A stretch of DNA of 39,144 nt from Collinsella aerofaciens (GCF_015552075.1 NZ_JADNDZ010000070.1:1-39144); one strand, 5' to 3'. Positions 1 to 8,198 are shown, counted from the stretch's first letter. The notes: a model not told the origin generated them from the letters alone. Numbers and translations are program-made.

Positions 1-250
1 AGAACGCTCCCGCAAACTGCCTCTTGACAACTTATAGGAGCGTCGGTTTTGTTTTCACGGTTTTCGGTATGGCCGAGGCTGTCCGTGTTAACGTAGTAGA
101 TGGGCCACTTTTGTGGCAAGGGGGCCGATCTGCGGGCCAGGGTAGCTAAAAGAGCCCCGTCCCAAAAAGACTGATTGGGAGCTGGGGCGTGTCGATGCGA
201 TAGTATTGCATGGTGGTATTCGACTAACCGAGGGTTTATCCGAGGGCTTT
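1..250. other. Upstream non-coding stretch
   Basis: I see no convincing gene here. A TTGACA box lies at about 26-31 without a good -10 at the right distance. A GCGATAGTAT stretch around 197-206 could be the -10 region of the GntR gene that follows; the same ten bases recur at about 2171-2180, upstream of the glutamine synthetase homologue. Any gene ending before the window cannot be seen. Confidence 0.4.
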
Positions 251-943
251 ATGGAACAGCACCAGCATTATCAGAGCCTGCAAGATCAGGCATACAACGC
301 ATTACGCTCCAAGATTATCTATGCCGAGCTCAAGCCCGGCACGCGCCTTTCGGCGATTGGTCTGGAAAAAGAGACGGGAATCGGGCGCACGCCCATTCGC
401 GAGTCCTTTGTGCGCCTGCGTGAGCAGGAGCTGGTGGAAACGCGTCCCAAAAGCGGCACCTATGTCTCAAAAATCAGCATGGAACGCGCCGAGAACGCCT
501 GTTTCTTGCGTGAGAAACTCGAGAGAAGCGTGCTTATTAAATGCTGTTCGGCTGCTACGCCCGAGCAAAAGCAGCGGCTTGAGCAGATTCTTACCGAGTC
601 CGAGTCGCTCGACCATGGCGAAACGCGCCGTTTCTTTGACCTGGATAACCTGTTCCATGAGACATGTTTTGAGATTGCCGGTCGTCACATGTTGTGGGAT
701 TGGATGAAGAGCATCAACACGCATTTTGAGCGATACAACTGGTTGCGTATGGTGTCGCAGGATCTAGATTGGGAGCCGATTCGTCGGCAGCATCGCCGGA
801 TTCTCGAGGCCATTAAGAGGGGCGATACCGATGCGGCGAGTTATCTGGCAGAGACGCACTTGCACCTGATGCCCGAGGAGCAGGGCCCGGTTATCGCCTT
901 GCATCCCGACTATTTTGAGCTGCCTAAAGACTCGTCTATCTAG
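251..943 (+). CDS. GntR family transcriptional regulator (FadR/FCD type)
   Basis: A 230-residue DNA-binding regulator. The N-terminal third (about residues 10-75) is a GntR winged helix: helix, then the IGRTPIRESFVRLREQELVE recognition segment, then a wing ending in SGTYVS. The remainder is an all-helical FCD-like effector domain with DLDNLFHETCFEIAG and, near the end, HRRILEAIKRGDTDAA, the usual D...H...H pattern that holds a metal and a small organic acid in this class. I start at the ATG at 251, giving the normal short lead before the first helix; an in-frame ATG at 206 would add 15 unlikely residues. The upstream ribosome site is weak. No metabolic gene adjoins it, so its ligand cannot be guessed. 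The next gene, a LacI regulator, follows after about 130 bases. Confidence 0.88.
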   Translation: MEQHQHYQSLQDQAYNALRSKIIYAELKPGTRLSAIGLEKETGIGRTPIRESFVRLREQELVETRPKSGTYVSKISMERAENACFLREKLERSVLIKCCSAATPEQKQRLEQILTESESLDHGETRRFFDLDNLFHETCFEIAGRHMLWDWMKSINTHFERYNWLRMVSQDLDWEPIRRQHRRILEAIKRGDTDAASYLAETHLHLMPEEQGPVIALHPDYFELPKDSSI

Positions 944-1070
944 CCCATCATCGCATCTGCTCGAGACGCAAAAAACGACGCTGCTCACCTACAGCGTTTT
1001 GCAAGCGAGATTTTTAAAAAAATGCCTAAAATGGCTCAGACTGCCGACAATTGGGAAACAGAGGTGCGCT

Positions 1071-2093
1071 ATGGCGCAGATGAGAATCAAGGACATTGCT
1101 GCTCAGGCGGGCGTGAGCCCGGCCACGGTGTCGCGCTATCTCAACAACCGCCCCGGGCAGATGACCGAGGAGACCCGCGCTCGCATCGCCGAGGTTATCG
1201 AGCGCACCGGCTATCGCCCACGTGCCGCCGCGCGCAACCTGCGCTCCTCGCGCACCAACCTTATCGGTGTGATTCTGGCCGACATCGCCAACCCGTTCTC
1301 GAGCGCCATGCTCGAGGGGCTTTCCGTCAGCGCCGCCGCGCGCGGCTGCTCGCTCATGACGGCCATCAGCGGCAACGATCCCGCCAAGGAAGCCGAGTCG
1401 CTCACCAGGCTTATCGACGCCGGCGTGGACGGCCTGGTCGTCAATACCTGTGGTGGCAACGACGGGCCGATCGCTTCGGCTGCGGGCCGTCTGCCGGTCG
1501 TGCTGCTCGACCGCGACATTGCCGACGGCGGTATCGATCTGGTCACGTCCAACAACCGCGAGCTGGTTGCCGGCCTGGTAGACGCCCTTGCCGCCGCGGG
1601 CAGCGAGCGCCTGTGCCTGCTTACCGAGGCAAGCGACGAGAGCCCCGTCCGTCGCGAGCGCGCCGAAGCCTTTACCGATGAGCTCGCCCGCCTCGGCCTT
1701 GCCGGCGAGGTCGTCACCCTTGCCGATGGCGGCGCCACGGGCGTCAGCCGCCTGGACGAGGCCATCCGCGACTATGCAGGTAAAAAGCTCGGCCTTATCG
1801 CCGTTAACGGCCTGGTCTTTTTGCGTCTGACCGAGGCGCTGGCACAGTTGGGACCTTCGTTGCCGGCGGGTCTCAAGATCGCAACGTTTGACGACTATCC
1901 CTGGAACCACGTGCTCTTTGGCGGTGTGACCACGGCAGCGCAGGACACTCTTACCATTGCCGAGCGCGTAGTCGAGCGCCTGTCCGAGCGTATCGACGTT
2001 GTTACCACTACGGTGGGCGATGCCGCAAAGCTCGCCCCCAAGCGCATCGAGGTCCCCGGCCACATCGAACACCGCGCTTCGACCTCGCGCTAA
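1071..2093 (+). CDS. LacI family transcriptional regulator
   Basis: A 340-residue regulator. Residues 3-55 are a LacI helix-turn-helix (IKDIAAQAGVSPATVSRYLN, then the hinge ARNLRSSRTNLIGV). The rest is a periplasmic-binding-protein-like sugar domain with the family landmarks ILADIANPFSSAMLEG, a DGLVV segment, a PVVLLDRD segment and a late IATFDDYPW segment. The ATG at 1071 is preceded by GAGGTG at about 1061-1066 and puts the helix-turn-helix at the very N-terminus; an in-frame start at 915 would add 52 residues that match nothing and would overlap the GntR gene. No sugar transport or catabolic gene is adjacent, so its regulon is probably elsewhere. It is read in the same direction as the glutamine synthetase homologue, 134 bases upstream of it. 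Confidence 0.92.
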   Translation: MAQMRIKDIAAQAGVSPATVSRYLNNRPGQMTEETRARIAEVIERTGYRPRAAARNLRSSRTNLIGVILADIANPFSSAMLEGLSVSAAARGCSLMTAISGNDPAKEAESLTRLIDAGVDGLVVNTCGGNDGPIASAAGRLPVVLLDRDIADGGIDLVTSNNRELVAGLVDALAAAGSERLCLLTEASDESPVRRERAEAFTDELARLGLAGEVVTLADGGATGVSRLDEAIRDYAGKKLGLIAVNGLVFLRLTEALAQLGPSLPAGLKIATFDDYPWNHVLFGGVTTAAQDTLTIAERVVERLSERIDVVTTTVGDAAKLAPKRIEVPGHIEHRASTSR

Positions 2094-2146
2094 CTACTCG
2101 TTCGCAACTGCCTGTTCGCACACGTTTTTTGAGCGCTTGATACGCT

Positions 2147-2162
2147 TTAACCCTGCGGAAAC
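2147..2162 (+). promoter_or_regulatory. Possible GlnR box upstream of the glutamine synthetase homologue
   Basis: The sequence TTAAC-N6-GAAAC matches the actinobacterial GlnR half-site pair (gTnAC-N6-GaAAC) at every defined position except the first G. It lies 66 bases before the glutamine synthetase start. A GlnR-like regulator is the second gene of the same unit, which makes autoregulation plausible. A single short match could be chance. Confidence 0.4.
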
Positions 2163-2227
2163 ATTTTTCTGCGATAGTATCTGCGATATAGACCAGTCGA
2201 AACCCGCCCGAAAGAAAGGGGAGCGAC

Positions 2228-3565
2228 ATGAACCAGCAGAACATCGATTACGTACTCCGCTCCGTAGAGCAGCGTGACATCCGCTTTGTGCGTCTGTGGT
2301 TTGTCGACATTCTCGGCCGCCTCAAGAACTTTGCCATTAGCCCCGAGGACCTCGAGGTCGCTTTTGAGGAGGGTATTGGCTTTGACGGCTCCGCCATCGA
2401 GGGCTTTGCCACGCCCGAGGAAGCCGACATGCTGGCATTCCCCGATGCTTCGACCTTCCAGATTCTGCCGTGGCGCCCGAGCCACAACGGCGTCGCCCGC
2501 GTGTTCTGCGACGTGTGCACTCCCGATTGCAAGCCCTTTGCCGGCGATCCACGCGATGCCCTGCGTCGCATGTTCCGCAAGGCCGAGAAGGCTGGCTATC
2601 TGCTCAACGTGGGCGCCGAGCTGGAGTATTACTATTTCCCCGACGAGCACACCCCCGAGCCGCTCGACAACGTGGGCTACTTCGATCTTTCGGTGAGCGA
2701 TGCCGCTCGCGACCTGCGTCGCAACACAGTCCTCACGCTCGAGAAGATGTCCGTGCCCGTGGAGTACACCTTCCACGCCGCCGGCCGCTCACAGCACGGC
2801 ATGAGCCTGCGCCACGCCGAGGCCCTGAGCATGTCCGACGCCATCACCACGGCCAAGCTCATCATTAAGCAGCAGGCCTACGAGAGCGGTTGCCACGCCT
2901 CCTTTATGCCCAAGCCGTTGACGGGCGAGGACGGCAGCGCTATGTTCCTGTGCCAGTCGCTATTCGACCACGACGGCAACAACGTCTTTTGGGGCGAGGA
3001 CGACGAGAAGTATCACCTCTCCGATATCGCCAAGCACTACATGGCCGGCATCCTGGCGCACGCGCGCGAGATCAGCGCCATCACCAACCCCACGGTAAAC
3101 TCGTACAAGCGCATCACCACGGGCGGCGACTCCGTGCCGCAGTACGCCACGTGGGGCCTGCGCAACCGCGCGAGCATGGTCCGCATCCCGGTCTACAAGC
3201 CCGGCAAGCAGCTGTCCACGCGCATCGAGCTGCGCAGTCCCGATCCCATGGCCAATCCGTACCTGGTCAACGCCGTCACGCTGGCGGCTGGTCTGGACGG
3301 CATCGAGCGCAAGCTGGAGCTCCCGCCCGAGGCAACGGCCGAGACGCTCAAGCTCGCCGACCGCCAGATGGTCGAGGCCGGCTACACGCCGCTGCCGCGT
3401 TCGCTCAAAGAGGCGCTCGACGTGTTTGAGGACTCGCAGTTTATGAAGGATGCCCTCGGCGAGCACATCCACAGCTTTTTCCTTAAAAAGAAGCGCGACG
3501 AGTGGCATAAGTTTGAGTCCACGATCACCGAGTGGGAGATCAAGCACTACCTGGCGAACTCCTAA
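2228..3565 (+). CDS. Glutamine synthetase family protein (type I fold, altered metal site)
   Basis: A 445-residue protein collinear with actinobacterial GlnA2-type glutamine synthetases, which join ammonia to glutamate using ATP. Kept landmarks: GFDGSAIEGF (residues 51-60), the GAELEYYYF pair E131/E133, FMPKPL (226-231), ITNPTVNSYKR (285-295) and RIELRSPDP with E334 and R336. However, the segment normally read HHE...GQxEI is here FHA...SQHGM, so two metal-binding glutamates align with A184 and G191. The usual GSxMH histidine aligns with F240 (GSAMF), and the flap glutamate is close to D301. These changes at once make ordinary activity doubtful: it may be a ligase for another substrate or a regulatory pseudoenzyme. 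The start has a good ribosome site (AAAGGGGAG). It is 50 bases from the GlnR-like gene, probably one operon. Confidence 0.85.
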   Translation: MNQQNIDYVLRSVEQRDIRFVRLWFVDILGRLKNFAISPEDLEVAFEEGIGFDGSAIEGFATPEEADMLAFPDASTFQILPWRPSHNGVARVFCDVCTPDCKPFAGDPRDALRRMFRKAEKAGYLLNVGAELEYYYFPDEHTPEPLDNVGYFDLSVSDAARDLRRNTVLTLEKMSVPVEYTFHAAGRSQHGMSLRHAEALSMSDAITTAKLIIKQQAYESGCHASFMPKPLTGEDGSAMFLCQSLFDHDGNNVFWGEDDEKYHLSDIAKHYMAGILAHAREISAITNPTVNSYKRITTGGDSVPQYATWGLRNRASMVRIPVYKPGKQLSTRIELRSPDPMANPYLVNAVTLAAGLDGIERKLELPPEATAETLKLADRQMVEAGYTPLPRSLKEALDVFEDSQFMKDALGEHIHSFFLKKKRDEWHKFESTITEWEIKHYLANS

Positions 3566-3615
3566 TCGCGCTGGCTTGTCCCAGTACGATTGAGCTCATT
3601 TCTTTGGAGGCCGAT

Positions 3616-4278
3616 ATGTCCGAAAAGAGTGCCCTGTTCATGGCGCGCACGACGCGCTTCCACGAGTTTGCCCGCAGCCTGACGACCACCCTGGGTGTCG
3701 AGGTGAGCCTTGCCACCCCCGATTCGCCGACTGCGGCGCACGACTTTGACCTGCTGATCCTCGATTCCGACGGCATCCGCAGCGACCGTATCGATCAGAT
3801 TGCCAAGTGGCTCGACGATCGCGGCGGCGTTCCCATGCTGGTGATCGTCGACGACGAGGCGCTCGGCACCCTACGCCTGCCGAATCACGCGCATGCCGAC
3901 TTCGTGTGCCCCACGGCGACGCCCAATGAGCTCAAGGCTCGCGCGCAGCGCCTGATGGGCGAGGAGGAGACCGTCACCGCCGACGATGTGCTCAATATCG
4001 ATAACCTCGAGATCAACCTGGCTACCTACCAGGTGACGCTCGATGACGAGCCCATCGACCTGACGTTGATGGAGTACTCGCTGCTGAGCTTTTTGGCGAC
4101 GCACCCCAACCGCGCCTACAGCCGCGAGGTGCTGCTGCACCGCGTGTGGGGCTTTGAGTACTGCGGCGGCACGCGTACCGTCGACGTGCACATTCGACGC
4201 ATCCGCTCCAAGGTGGGCCCGCAGATTGCAGCGCACATCACCACCGTCCGCGGCGTGGGATATCTGTTTAAGGACTAG
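3616..4278 (+). CDS. GlnR-like winged-helix response regulator
   Basis: A 220-residue orphan OmpR/PhoB-type regulator with no histidine kinase nearby. Residues 1 to about 115 form a receiver-like domain with a poor phosphorylation pocket (the FDLLILDSDG segment is where the acceptor would lie), as in GlnR of Streptomyces and Mycobacterium. Residues about 130-220 are a classical winged helix: DLTLMEYSLLSFLATHPNRA, SREVLLHRVWGFEY, GGTRTVDVHIRRIRSKVG, TVRGVGYLF. The wing and recognition helix closely resemble GlnR, which controls nitrogen genes in actinobacteria. The start is the ATG at 3616 after TTGGAGG; the same frame opens further upstream at 3532 inside the preceding gene and is less likely. 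Its place after a glutamine synthetase homologue supports a nitrogen-control role, which is inference. Confidence 0.85.
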   Translation: MSEKSALFMARTTRFHEFARSLTTTLGVEVSLATPDSPTAAHDFDLLILDSDGIRSDRIDQIAKWLDDRGGVPMLVIVDDEALGTLRLPNHAHADFVCPTATPNELKARAQRLMGEEETVTADDVLNIDNLEINLATYQVTLDDEPIDLTLMEYSLLSFLATHPNRAYSREVLLHRVWGFEYCGGTRTVDVHIRRIRSKVGPQIAAHITTVRGVGYLFKD

Positions 4279-4299
4279 CAAGTAAATAGAGGAATGTGA

Positions 4300-4329
4300 G
4301 GGTACCGGAGATTTCTCCAGTACCCTTTT
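4300..4329 (+). terminator. Intrinsic terminator of the glutamine synthetase/GlnR-like unit
   Basis: GGGTAC pairs with GTACCC and, after one mismatch, GGAG pairs with CTCC around an ATTT loop, followed by a TTTTC tract. It begins 22 bases after the GlnR-like stop codon. Confidence 0.85.
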
Positions 4330-4458
4330 CTCGTTTAGGGCGAAAAGAAGACCTTTCACCGATTTAAAGTGGGTCAGTAAAAACAATATCAAACGTATAA
4401 CTATCTCACGAATATCATTTAGTTACCGTATCTCCCTACTGCACGGATGGAGGAAGAA

Positions 4459-5586
4459 ATGCGTTATTCGAGAAAGGTGATTGTCGGATTCATAGTATTG
4501 CTTGCCGCCCTGATGTCTCCAAGGTTGGTTTTTGGAGACGACGACTTGGTTCGTGTCACACCGCAAATAGCTGTGGAGCAAGCGCAAGCTTTCTTTGATG
4601 ACGTATCGGATGAGCCGGTGACCGCTTGTGACCCAGTAAAAATGGTGAATTCCGATGGGGAATCAATCGGGTATATCGTTCGCGCGAAGCGGGATGACGT
4701 TAACTATGGCTACGTCGTATTTGATTCAGAGCGATCTTGGTGGATCAGCGAATACTGCTTGGCTCCGAACGCCCCTATGCCCATTGAGAATACAAGCGAT
4801 GAAATAGCTCTTCTCGCATCCCAAGATGACATCGTTGCTTTGAAATTTGACGAGCTGTCTTTTGGTATTGCAGATCTGGATAATAACGTTGTTTTAGATG
4901 AGAAGGGATGCCGGTCAACAGCGGTGTTTTCTGTGGGAAATAGCCGCAGCGGATCTCCAGGCAGGTTCGAGGATGTTTTCGTATCGCCCAAAGACCTGTA
5001 TAAGCAAGGATATGTCATTGACGCAAGTAAAACAATTTCAGGGATGATAACGCCTACACAATCAGAGGTTATTAAAGAAACGGGGACCTATGCTTGCGAT
5101 GTGTCTGCAATGTTTGCGGTAAGCAGCCATTATGTAACGCTAAACCGGCTCAAATTGCCAGACTTATATCATGAGCTTTGGCAGTTATCGGGAACATCCG
5201 GCGATCCAAATAAGTCATTCGATCAAGCTACGGGCCTTTACTTTACCCAAGGAAGGACTCCATCTCCAAATGCTGCCCCGGCTATTAAGGAGTTCTGTGC
5301 TAGGCGCGGGAAAAGGCTTGAGACATCATTTGCTTGGTATCCATCTTGGGATTCTTTCAGGGCAACTGCAGATTCTGGAAATCTCAGTATTTTTTCTGGG
5401 ACTCTCAGGTCAAGCCATGACGCTCATGCGATGGCTGTTGCGGGATATGTGGCTATGCATAATACATATTCAAATGATAAGAAATATATGCTTGTTGTCT
5501 GGGACGGTTGGTTCAATCAGCTGCGTTTTCTTCCATATGACACAACGATTTATATATCGCATGAAGGGACGTATTGTGGAGAGTGA
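4459..5586 (+). CDS. Secreted papain-fold (C10/C39-like) cysteine peptidase homologue, copy 1
   Basis: A 375-residue exported protein. Residues 1 to about 27 are a Sec signal peptide (RYSRKV, then a long hydrophobic core, ending LVFG). A propeptide-like domain follows, with a GYVVFDSERSWWISEY segment reminiscent of the SPI/pro-domains of streptopain-like enzymes. The C-terminal part carries a papain-type order: Cys in TYACDVSAMFAVSSHY, His in DAHAMAVAGY, Asp in VVWDGW. The gene at 11275-12447 is a clear paralogue with all three residues kept. I prefer the ATG at 4459, because GGAGG sits five bases before it; the ATG at 4447 overlaps that ribosome site. Base composition is clearly lower in GC than the flanking genes, suggesting acquisition. 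The stop overlaps the next start. The substrate is unknown and peptidase activity is inferred from motifs only. Confidence 0.75.
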   Translation: MRYSRKVIVGFIVLLAALMSPRLVFGDDDLVRVTPQIAVEQAQAFFDDVSDEPVTACDPVKMVNSDGESIGYIVRAKRDDVNYGYVVFDSERSWWISEYCLAPNAPMPIENTSDEIALLASQDDIVALKFDELSFGIADLDNNVVLDEKGCRSTAVFSVGNSRSGSPGRFEDVFVSPKDLYKQGYVIDASKTISGMITPTQSEVIKETGTYACDVSAMFAVSSHYVTLNRLKLPDLYHELWQLSGTSGDPNKSFDQATGLYFTQGRTPSPNAAPAIKEFCARRGKRLETSFAWYPSWDSFRATADSGNLSIFSGTLRSSHDAHAMAVAGYVAMHNTYSNDKKYMLVVWDGWFNQLRFLPYDTTIYISHEGTYCGE

Positions 5587-5929
5587 CGGCGAAGATGATA
5601 GAAAACGCATACGTAAAACGCTGGGGCTTCTTTGCGCATTTCTTGGGATATTGGTTGTCGCGGCCTATCAACCGAGCCCCTCGGTCGTTGGTGGAAAAGA
5701 TGACGAACATATTTCAGTTGAAGTACAGACGCTGTCGGATATTCATAACGGGCAATTTGAGGCGCTTATGCCAAGTGGTTGCCGTAAGAAAATCGATATG
5801 CGCCGTAAGTCAAGTTCCGGATATGTTTCAGGGTTGAAAGCAGGTGATAAATGGATTCTAGTTTTTGTGGAAGATAAGGAACTTGACGGGACTGTTCTGT
5901 ATCCCCATTCAGCTGAGAAAGTCAAATAA
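5576..5929 (+). CDS. Small membrane-anchored protein partnered with peptidase copy 1
   Basis: About 117 residues: a short charged N-terminus (ESDGEDDRKRIRK), one hydrophobic segment (LGLLCAFLGILVVAAY), then a small extracytoplasmic domain that looks beta-rich and could be OB- or SH3-like (SGYVSGLKAGDKWILVFVEDKELDGTVLY is the most structured part, quoted in two pieces: SGYVSGLKAGDK and WILVFVEDKELDG). I choose the GTG at 5576 because GAAGGGA lies just upstream; ATGs at 5537 and 5561 are in frame but lack a site. It overlaps the peptidase stop by 11 bases, indicating translational coupling. A protein of the same build follows the second peptidase (10883-11269). Function unknown; an anchor, inhibitor or immunity partner for the peptidase is possible. 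Confidence 0.6.
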   Translation: MESDGEDDRKRIRKTLGLLCAFLGILVVAAYQPSPSVVGGKDDEHISVEVQTLSDIHNGQFEALMPSGCRKKIDMRRKSSSGYVSGLKAGDKWILVFVEDKELDGTVLYPHSAEKVK

Positions 5930-5950
5930 AGTAGACAAGGGGAATGAAGA

Positions 5951-6535
5951 ATGATTGATAGAAAGCAGTTTTTAGGTCTGATGGCAGGGGCTCCTATTTT
6001 GATGCGAGCTGGGATGGCAGAAGCCGTGGAGTTGCCGGACGCTCGGAAGCGATTGACGCTCGTGGTCGACACGGTGGTCAGAGATGAAAATGGCAATGAA
6101 AAAACGCGAACAAGAAGCAGAGAGACTATTTTCACGCCAGAGAGCGAAATTGTGTCTGCGGACGCTATGGCCGGTGATGTCATAACAATCCAGAGGGAAT
6201 CAGATGAAACGTTGCCGCTGCTTGCCAAGATTGAGCTCACGGTCGCTTATTTTAACGATAAAACAGAAATTGAGATTCGTTCCGGAAAGTACTCGATAGT
6301 CCAAACCGATCCGCTTGTGATGTATGCAAACGCTTGGTACGCGCTCATGCAGAAGGATAAATTCGTGATGAATAACTTCACGGAAAGCGAAGCATCATAT
6401 GAAACGGGGTGGGGGCCAACGCCATACGACGCGGAGAAAGATAAGTGGACGTGCGGATCAGGCATGGGTGCGACGATTACGGACTTTATTAACGATTCAA
6501 CATATAGTTTTGCTATCGACTGTTATATCGAATAG
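5951..6535 (+). CDS. Secreted hypothetical protein with Tat-like leader
   Basis: A 194-residue protein that I do not recognise. The N-terminus (DRKQFLGLMAG, then a hydrophobic stretch ending MAEA) resembles a twin-arginine leader with RK in place of RR; it may equally be a Sec signal. The mature part is predominantly strand-like and polar, with one helical-looking patch (MYANAWYALMQKDKF) and three aromatic, glycine-rich segments toward the end. Only two cysteines occur in the mature part, both near the C-terminus (WTCGSG, FAIDCY). AAGGGGAATGAAGA precedes the ATG. It follows the small anchored protein by 21 bases, so it is probably the third gene of that operon and shares its low GC. The second peptidase cassette has no equivalent of this gene. 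Confidence 0.6.
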   Translation: MIDRKQFLGLMAGAPILMRAGMAEAVELPDARKRLTLVVDTVVRDENGNEKTRTRSRETIFTPESEIVSADAMAGDVITIQRESDETLPLLAKIELTVAYFNDKTEIEIRSGKYSIVQTDPLVMYANAWYALMQKDKFVMNNFTESEASYETGWGPTPYDAEKDKWTCGSGMGATITDFINDSTYSFAIDCYIE

Positions 6536-6654
6536 ACATGACGGCATAAAACGAATTGGCTTATAAGCATGTCATTACTTAAGCAAAGCTGAAATCTTGG
6601 CATCTAGTGCTCGGGACTGCCCAGCTTGGGGTACAACTCAACGTGAACAATGAT

Positions 6655-6684
6655 GGCCCGCCACATGTTTGGCGGGCCTTTGGT
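6655..6684 (+). terminator. Hairpin between the secreted-protein operon and the HtrA gene
   Basis: GGCCCGCC pairs perfectly with GGCGGGCC across an eight-base loop, followed by TTTGG and then TTATTT. It could terminate the upstream operon. It also sits only about 25 bases before the HtrA start, so it could lie in that gene's leader. Confidence 0.6.
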
Positions 6685-6707
6685 TATTTGACGAAAGGAT
6701 CGCAGCT

Positions 6708-8171
6708 ATGAGCGAGAACGATTCTCAGCGTCCCCAGGACGCGGGCAACGCCGGCGAGACCCAGCAGCAGCCGCGCGTGCAGGTGGAGTCGACGCCTGCC
6801 GACGGCAACAACATTCCCTACGTGCAAGCCTACGACACACAGACCGGCAAGCCGCTGGGCGGCCAACAGGTCGTGAACAAGCACACGGTGGTCAAGACCA
6901 AGACCAAAAAGCTGCCGATCTTTATTACGGCGCTTGCCGGCTGTGCCTGCGGCGCCCTGCTGGTCATTGCGCTCATTATGAGCGGCACGCTCGATATCGG
7001 CGGCGGCAGGAACGCCGTGACGGCGGGTGCTTCGGGTTCATCGACGCAAAAGATCACCATCGACTCCGAGGACACCACGCTGGCCGAGGCCGTCTCTGCC
7101 AAGGCCCTGCCCTCTGTCGTTTCCATTACCGCCACTTCGAGCGGCAGCCAAAATGGCTCGCTTTCGCAGTCTGCCGACGAGCCGGATAGTTCGGGCAGTG
7201 TCGGTTCGGGCGTGGTACTCGATACCGAGGGCCACATCCTCACCAACAACCACGTGGTCGATGGCTATGACCAGTACGTGGTTACCATGGACGACGGCAC
7301 CACCTACGAGGCCGAGTTCGTGGGCAACGACGCCTCGAGCGACCTGGCCGTCATCAAGCTCAAGGATGCCGACGCTTCCAAACTCACCCCGATCGAGATC
7401 GGCGACTCCTCCAAGCTCAACGTGGGCGAGTGGGTCATGGCGATCGGCTCGCCGTTCGGCAACGAGCAGTCTGTCTCCACGGGCATTGTGTCGGCGCTGT
7501 ATCGCTCCACGGCCATGAGCTCTACCAACGGTAACACCATCTATGCCAACATGATCCAGACCGATGCCGCCATCAACCCGGGCAACTCCGGCGGCGCGCT
7601 CGTCAACGACAATGGTGAGCTGGTGGGCATTAATTCGCTTATCGAGAGCTATTCGGGCTCCAGCTCGGGCGTGGGCTTTGCCATTCCGGTTAACTACGCC
7701 AAGAACATTGCCGACCAGATCATCGACGGTAAGACGCCGGTGCACCCGTACCTGGGCGCCACGCTTTCGAGCGTCAACGCGCTCAACGCCCGCACCAACA
7801 AGCTGAGCACCGATAGCGGCGCGTATGTGGCGAGCGTCGTTGAGGATGGCCCTGCTGCCAAGGCCGGCATCCAGGAGGGCGATGTCATTACCAAGCTGGG
7901 CGACGACGAGATTACGAGTGCCGATGGCCTGATCATCGCCCTGCGCAGCCACGAGGTGGGCGAGAAGGTCGAGATCACGCTCATGCGCGGCAAGGAAGAG
8001 AAGAAGGTCACCGTCGAGCTGGGCTCCGATGAGGAGCTGCAGAACCAGCAGCAGGATGACAGCGCGACCGACACCGGCAACGGCGGTATTACCGACGAGC
8101 AGCTGCGCCAGTATCTGGAGGAGCTGTTGGGCCAGCAGGGCCAGGGTCAGGGCTACGGCCAGGGTTACTAA
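6708..8171 (+). CDS. HtrA/DegP-type membrane-anchored serine protease with PDZ domain
   Basis: A 487-residue protein quality-control protease of the cell surface. Residues 1 to about 65 are a polar, glutamine-rich cytoplasmic segment. A single membrane anchor follows (LPIFITALAGCACGALLVIA). The trypsin-like domain holds His in TNNHVVDGY (about residue 182), Asp in SSDLAVIKL (about 211) and Ser in NPGNSGGALV (about 292). A PDZ domain follows (GAYVASVVEDGPAAKAGIQ, about 365-445). The C-terminus is a low-complexity Q/G tail with repeated GQG and GYGQGY. The ATG at 6708 follows GAAAGGA at suitable distance; the frame is open further upstream but without a site. This layout is the usual one of actinobacterial and firmicute HtrA. 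It ends 28 bases before a strong terminator and is probably monocistronic. Confidence 0.93.
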   Translation: MSENDSQRPQDAGNAGETQQQPRVQVESTPADGNNIPYVQAYDTQTGKPLGGQQVVNKHTVVKTKTKKLPIFITALAGCACGALLVIALIMSGTLDIGGGRNAVTAGASGSSTQKITIDSEDTTLAEAVSAKALPSVVSITATSSGSQNGSLSQSADEPDSSGSVGSGVVLDTEGHILTNNHVVDGYDQYVVTMDDGTTYEAEFVGNDASSDLAVIKLKDADASKLTPIEIGDSSKLNVGEWVMAIGSPFGNEQSVSTGIVSALYRSTAMSSTNGNTIYANMIQTDAAINPGNSGGALVNDNGELVGINSLIESYSGSSSGVGFAIPVNYAKNIADQIIDGKTPVHPYLGATLSSVNALNARTNKLSTDSGAYVASVVEDGPAAKAGIQEGDVITKLGDDEITSADGLIIALRSHEVGEKVEITLMRGKEEKKVTVELGSDEELQNQQQDDSATDTGNGGITDEQLRQYLEELLGQQGQGQGYGQGY

Positions 8172-8198
8172 CGAGCCATTTCGCACATGCCGAAGCCA

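Noticed and set aside
1026-2072. Long minus-strand open frame across the LacI gene
   Set aside because: It is the antisense of a clear helix-turn-helix regulator in G/C-rich DNA; the translation is low-complexity and matches no family.
5171-5575. Long N-terminal extension of the small anchored protein into the peptidase gene
   Set aside because: The upstream frame overlaps conserved peptidase codons and reads as non-protein-like; the GTG at 5576 has a ribosome site.
4459-6535. Prophage or integrative element
   Set aside because: Low GC and unknown secreted proteins suggest transfer, but there is no integrase, attachment repeat or structural phage gene.
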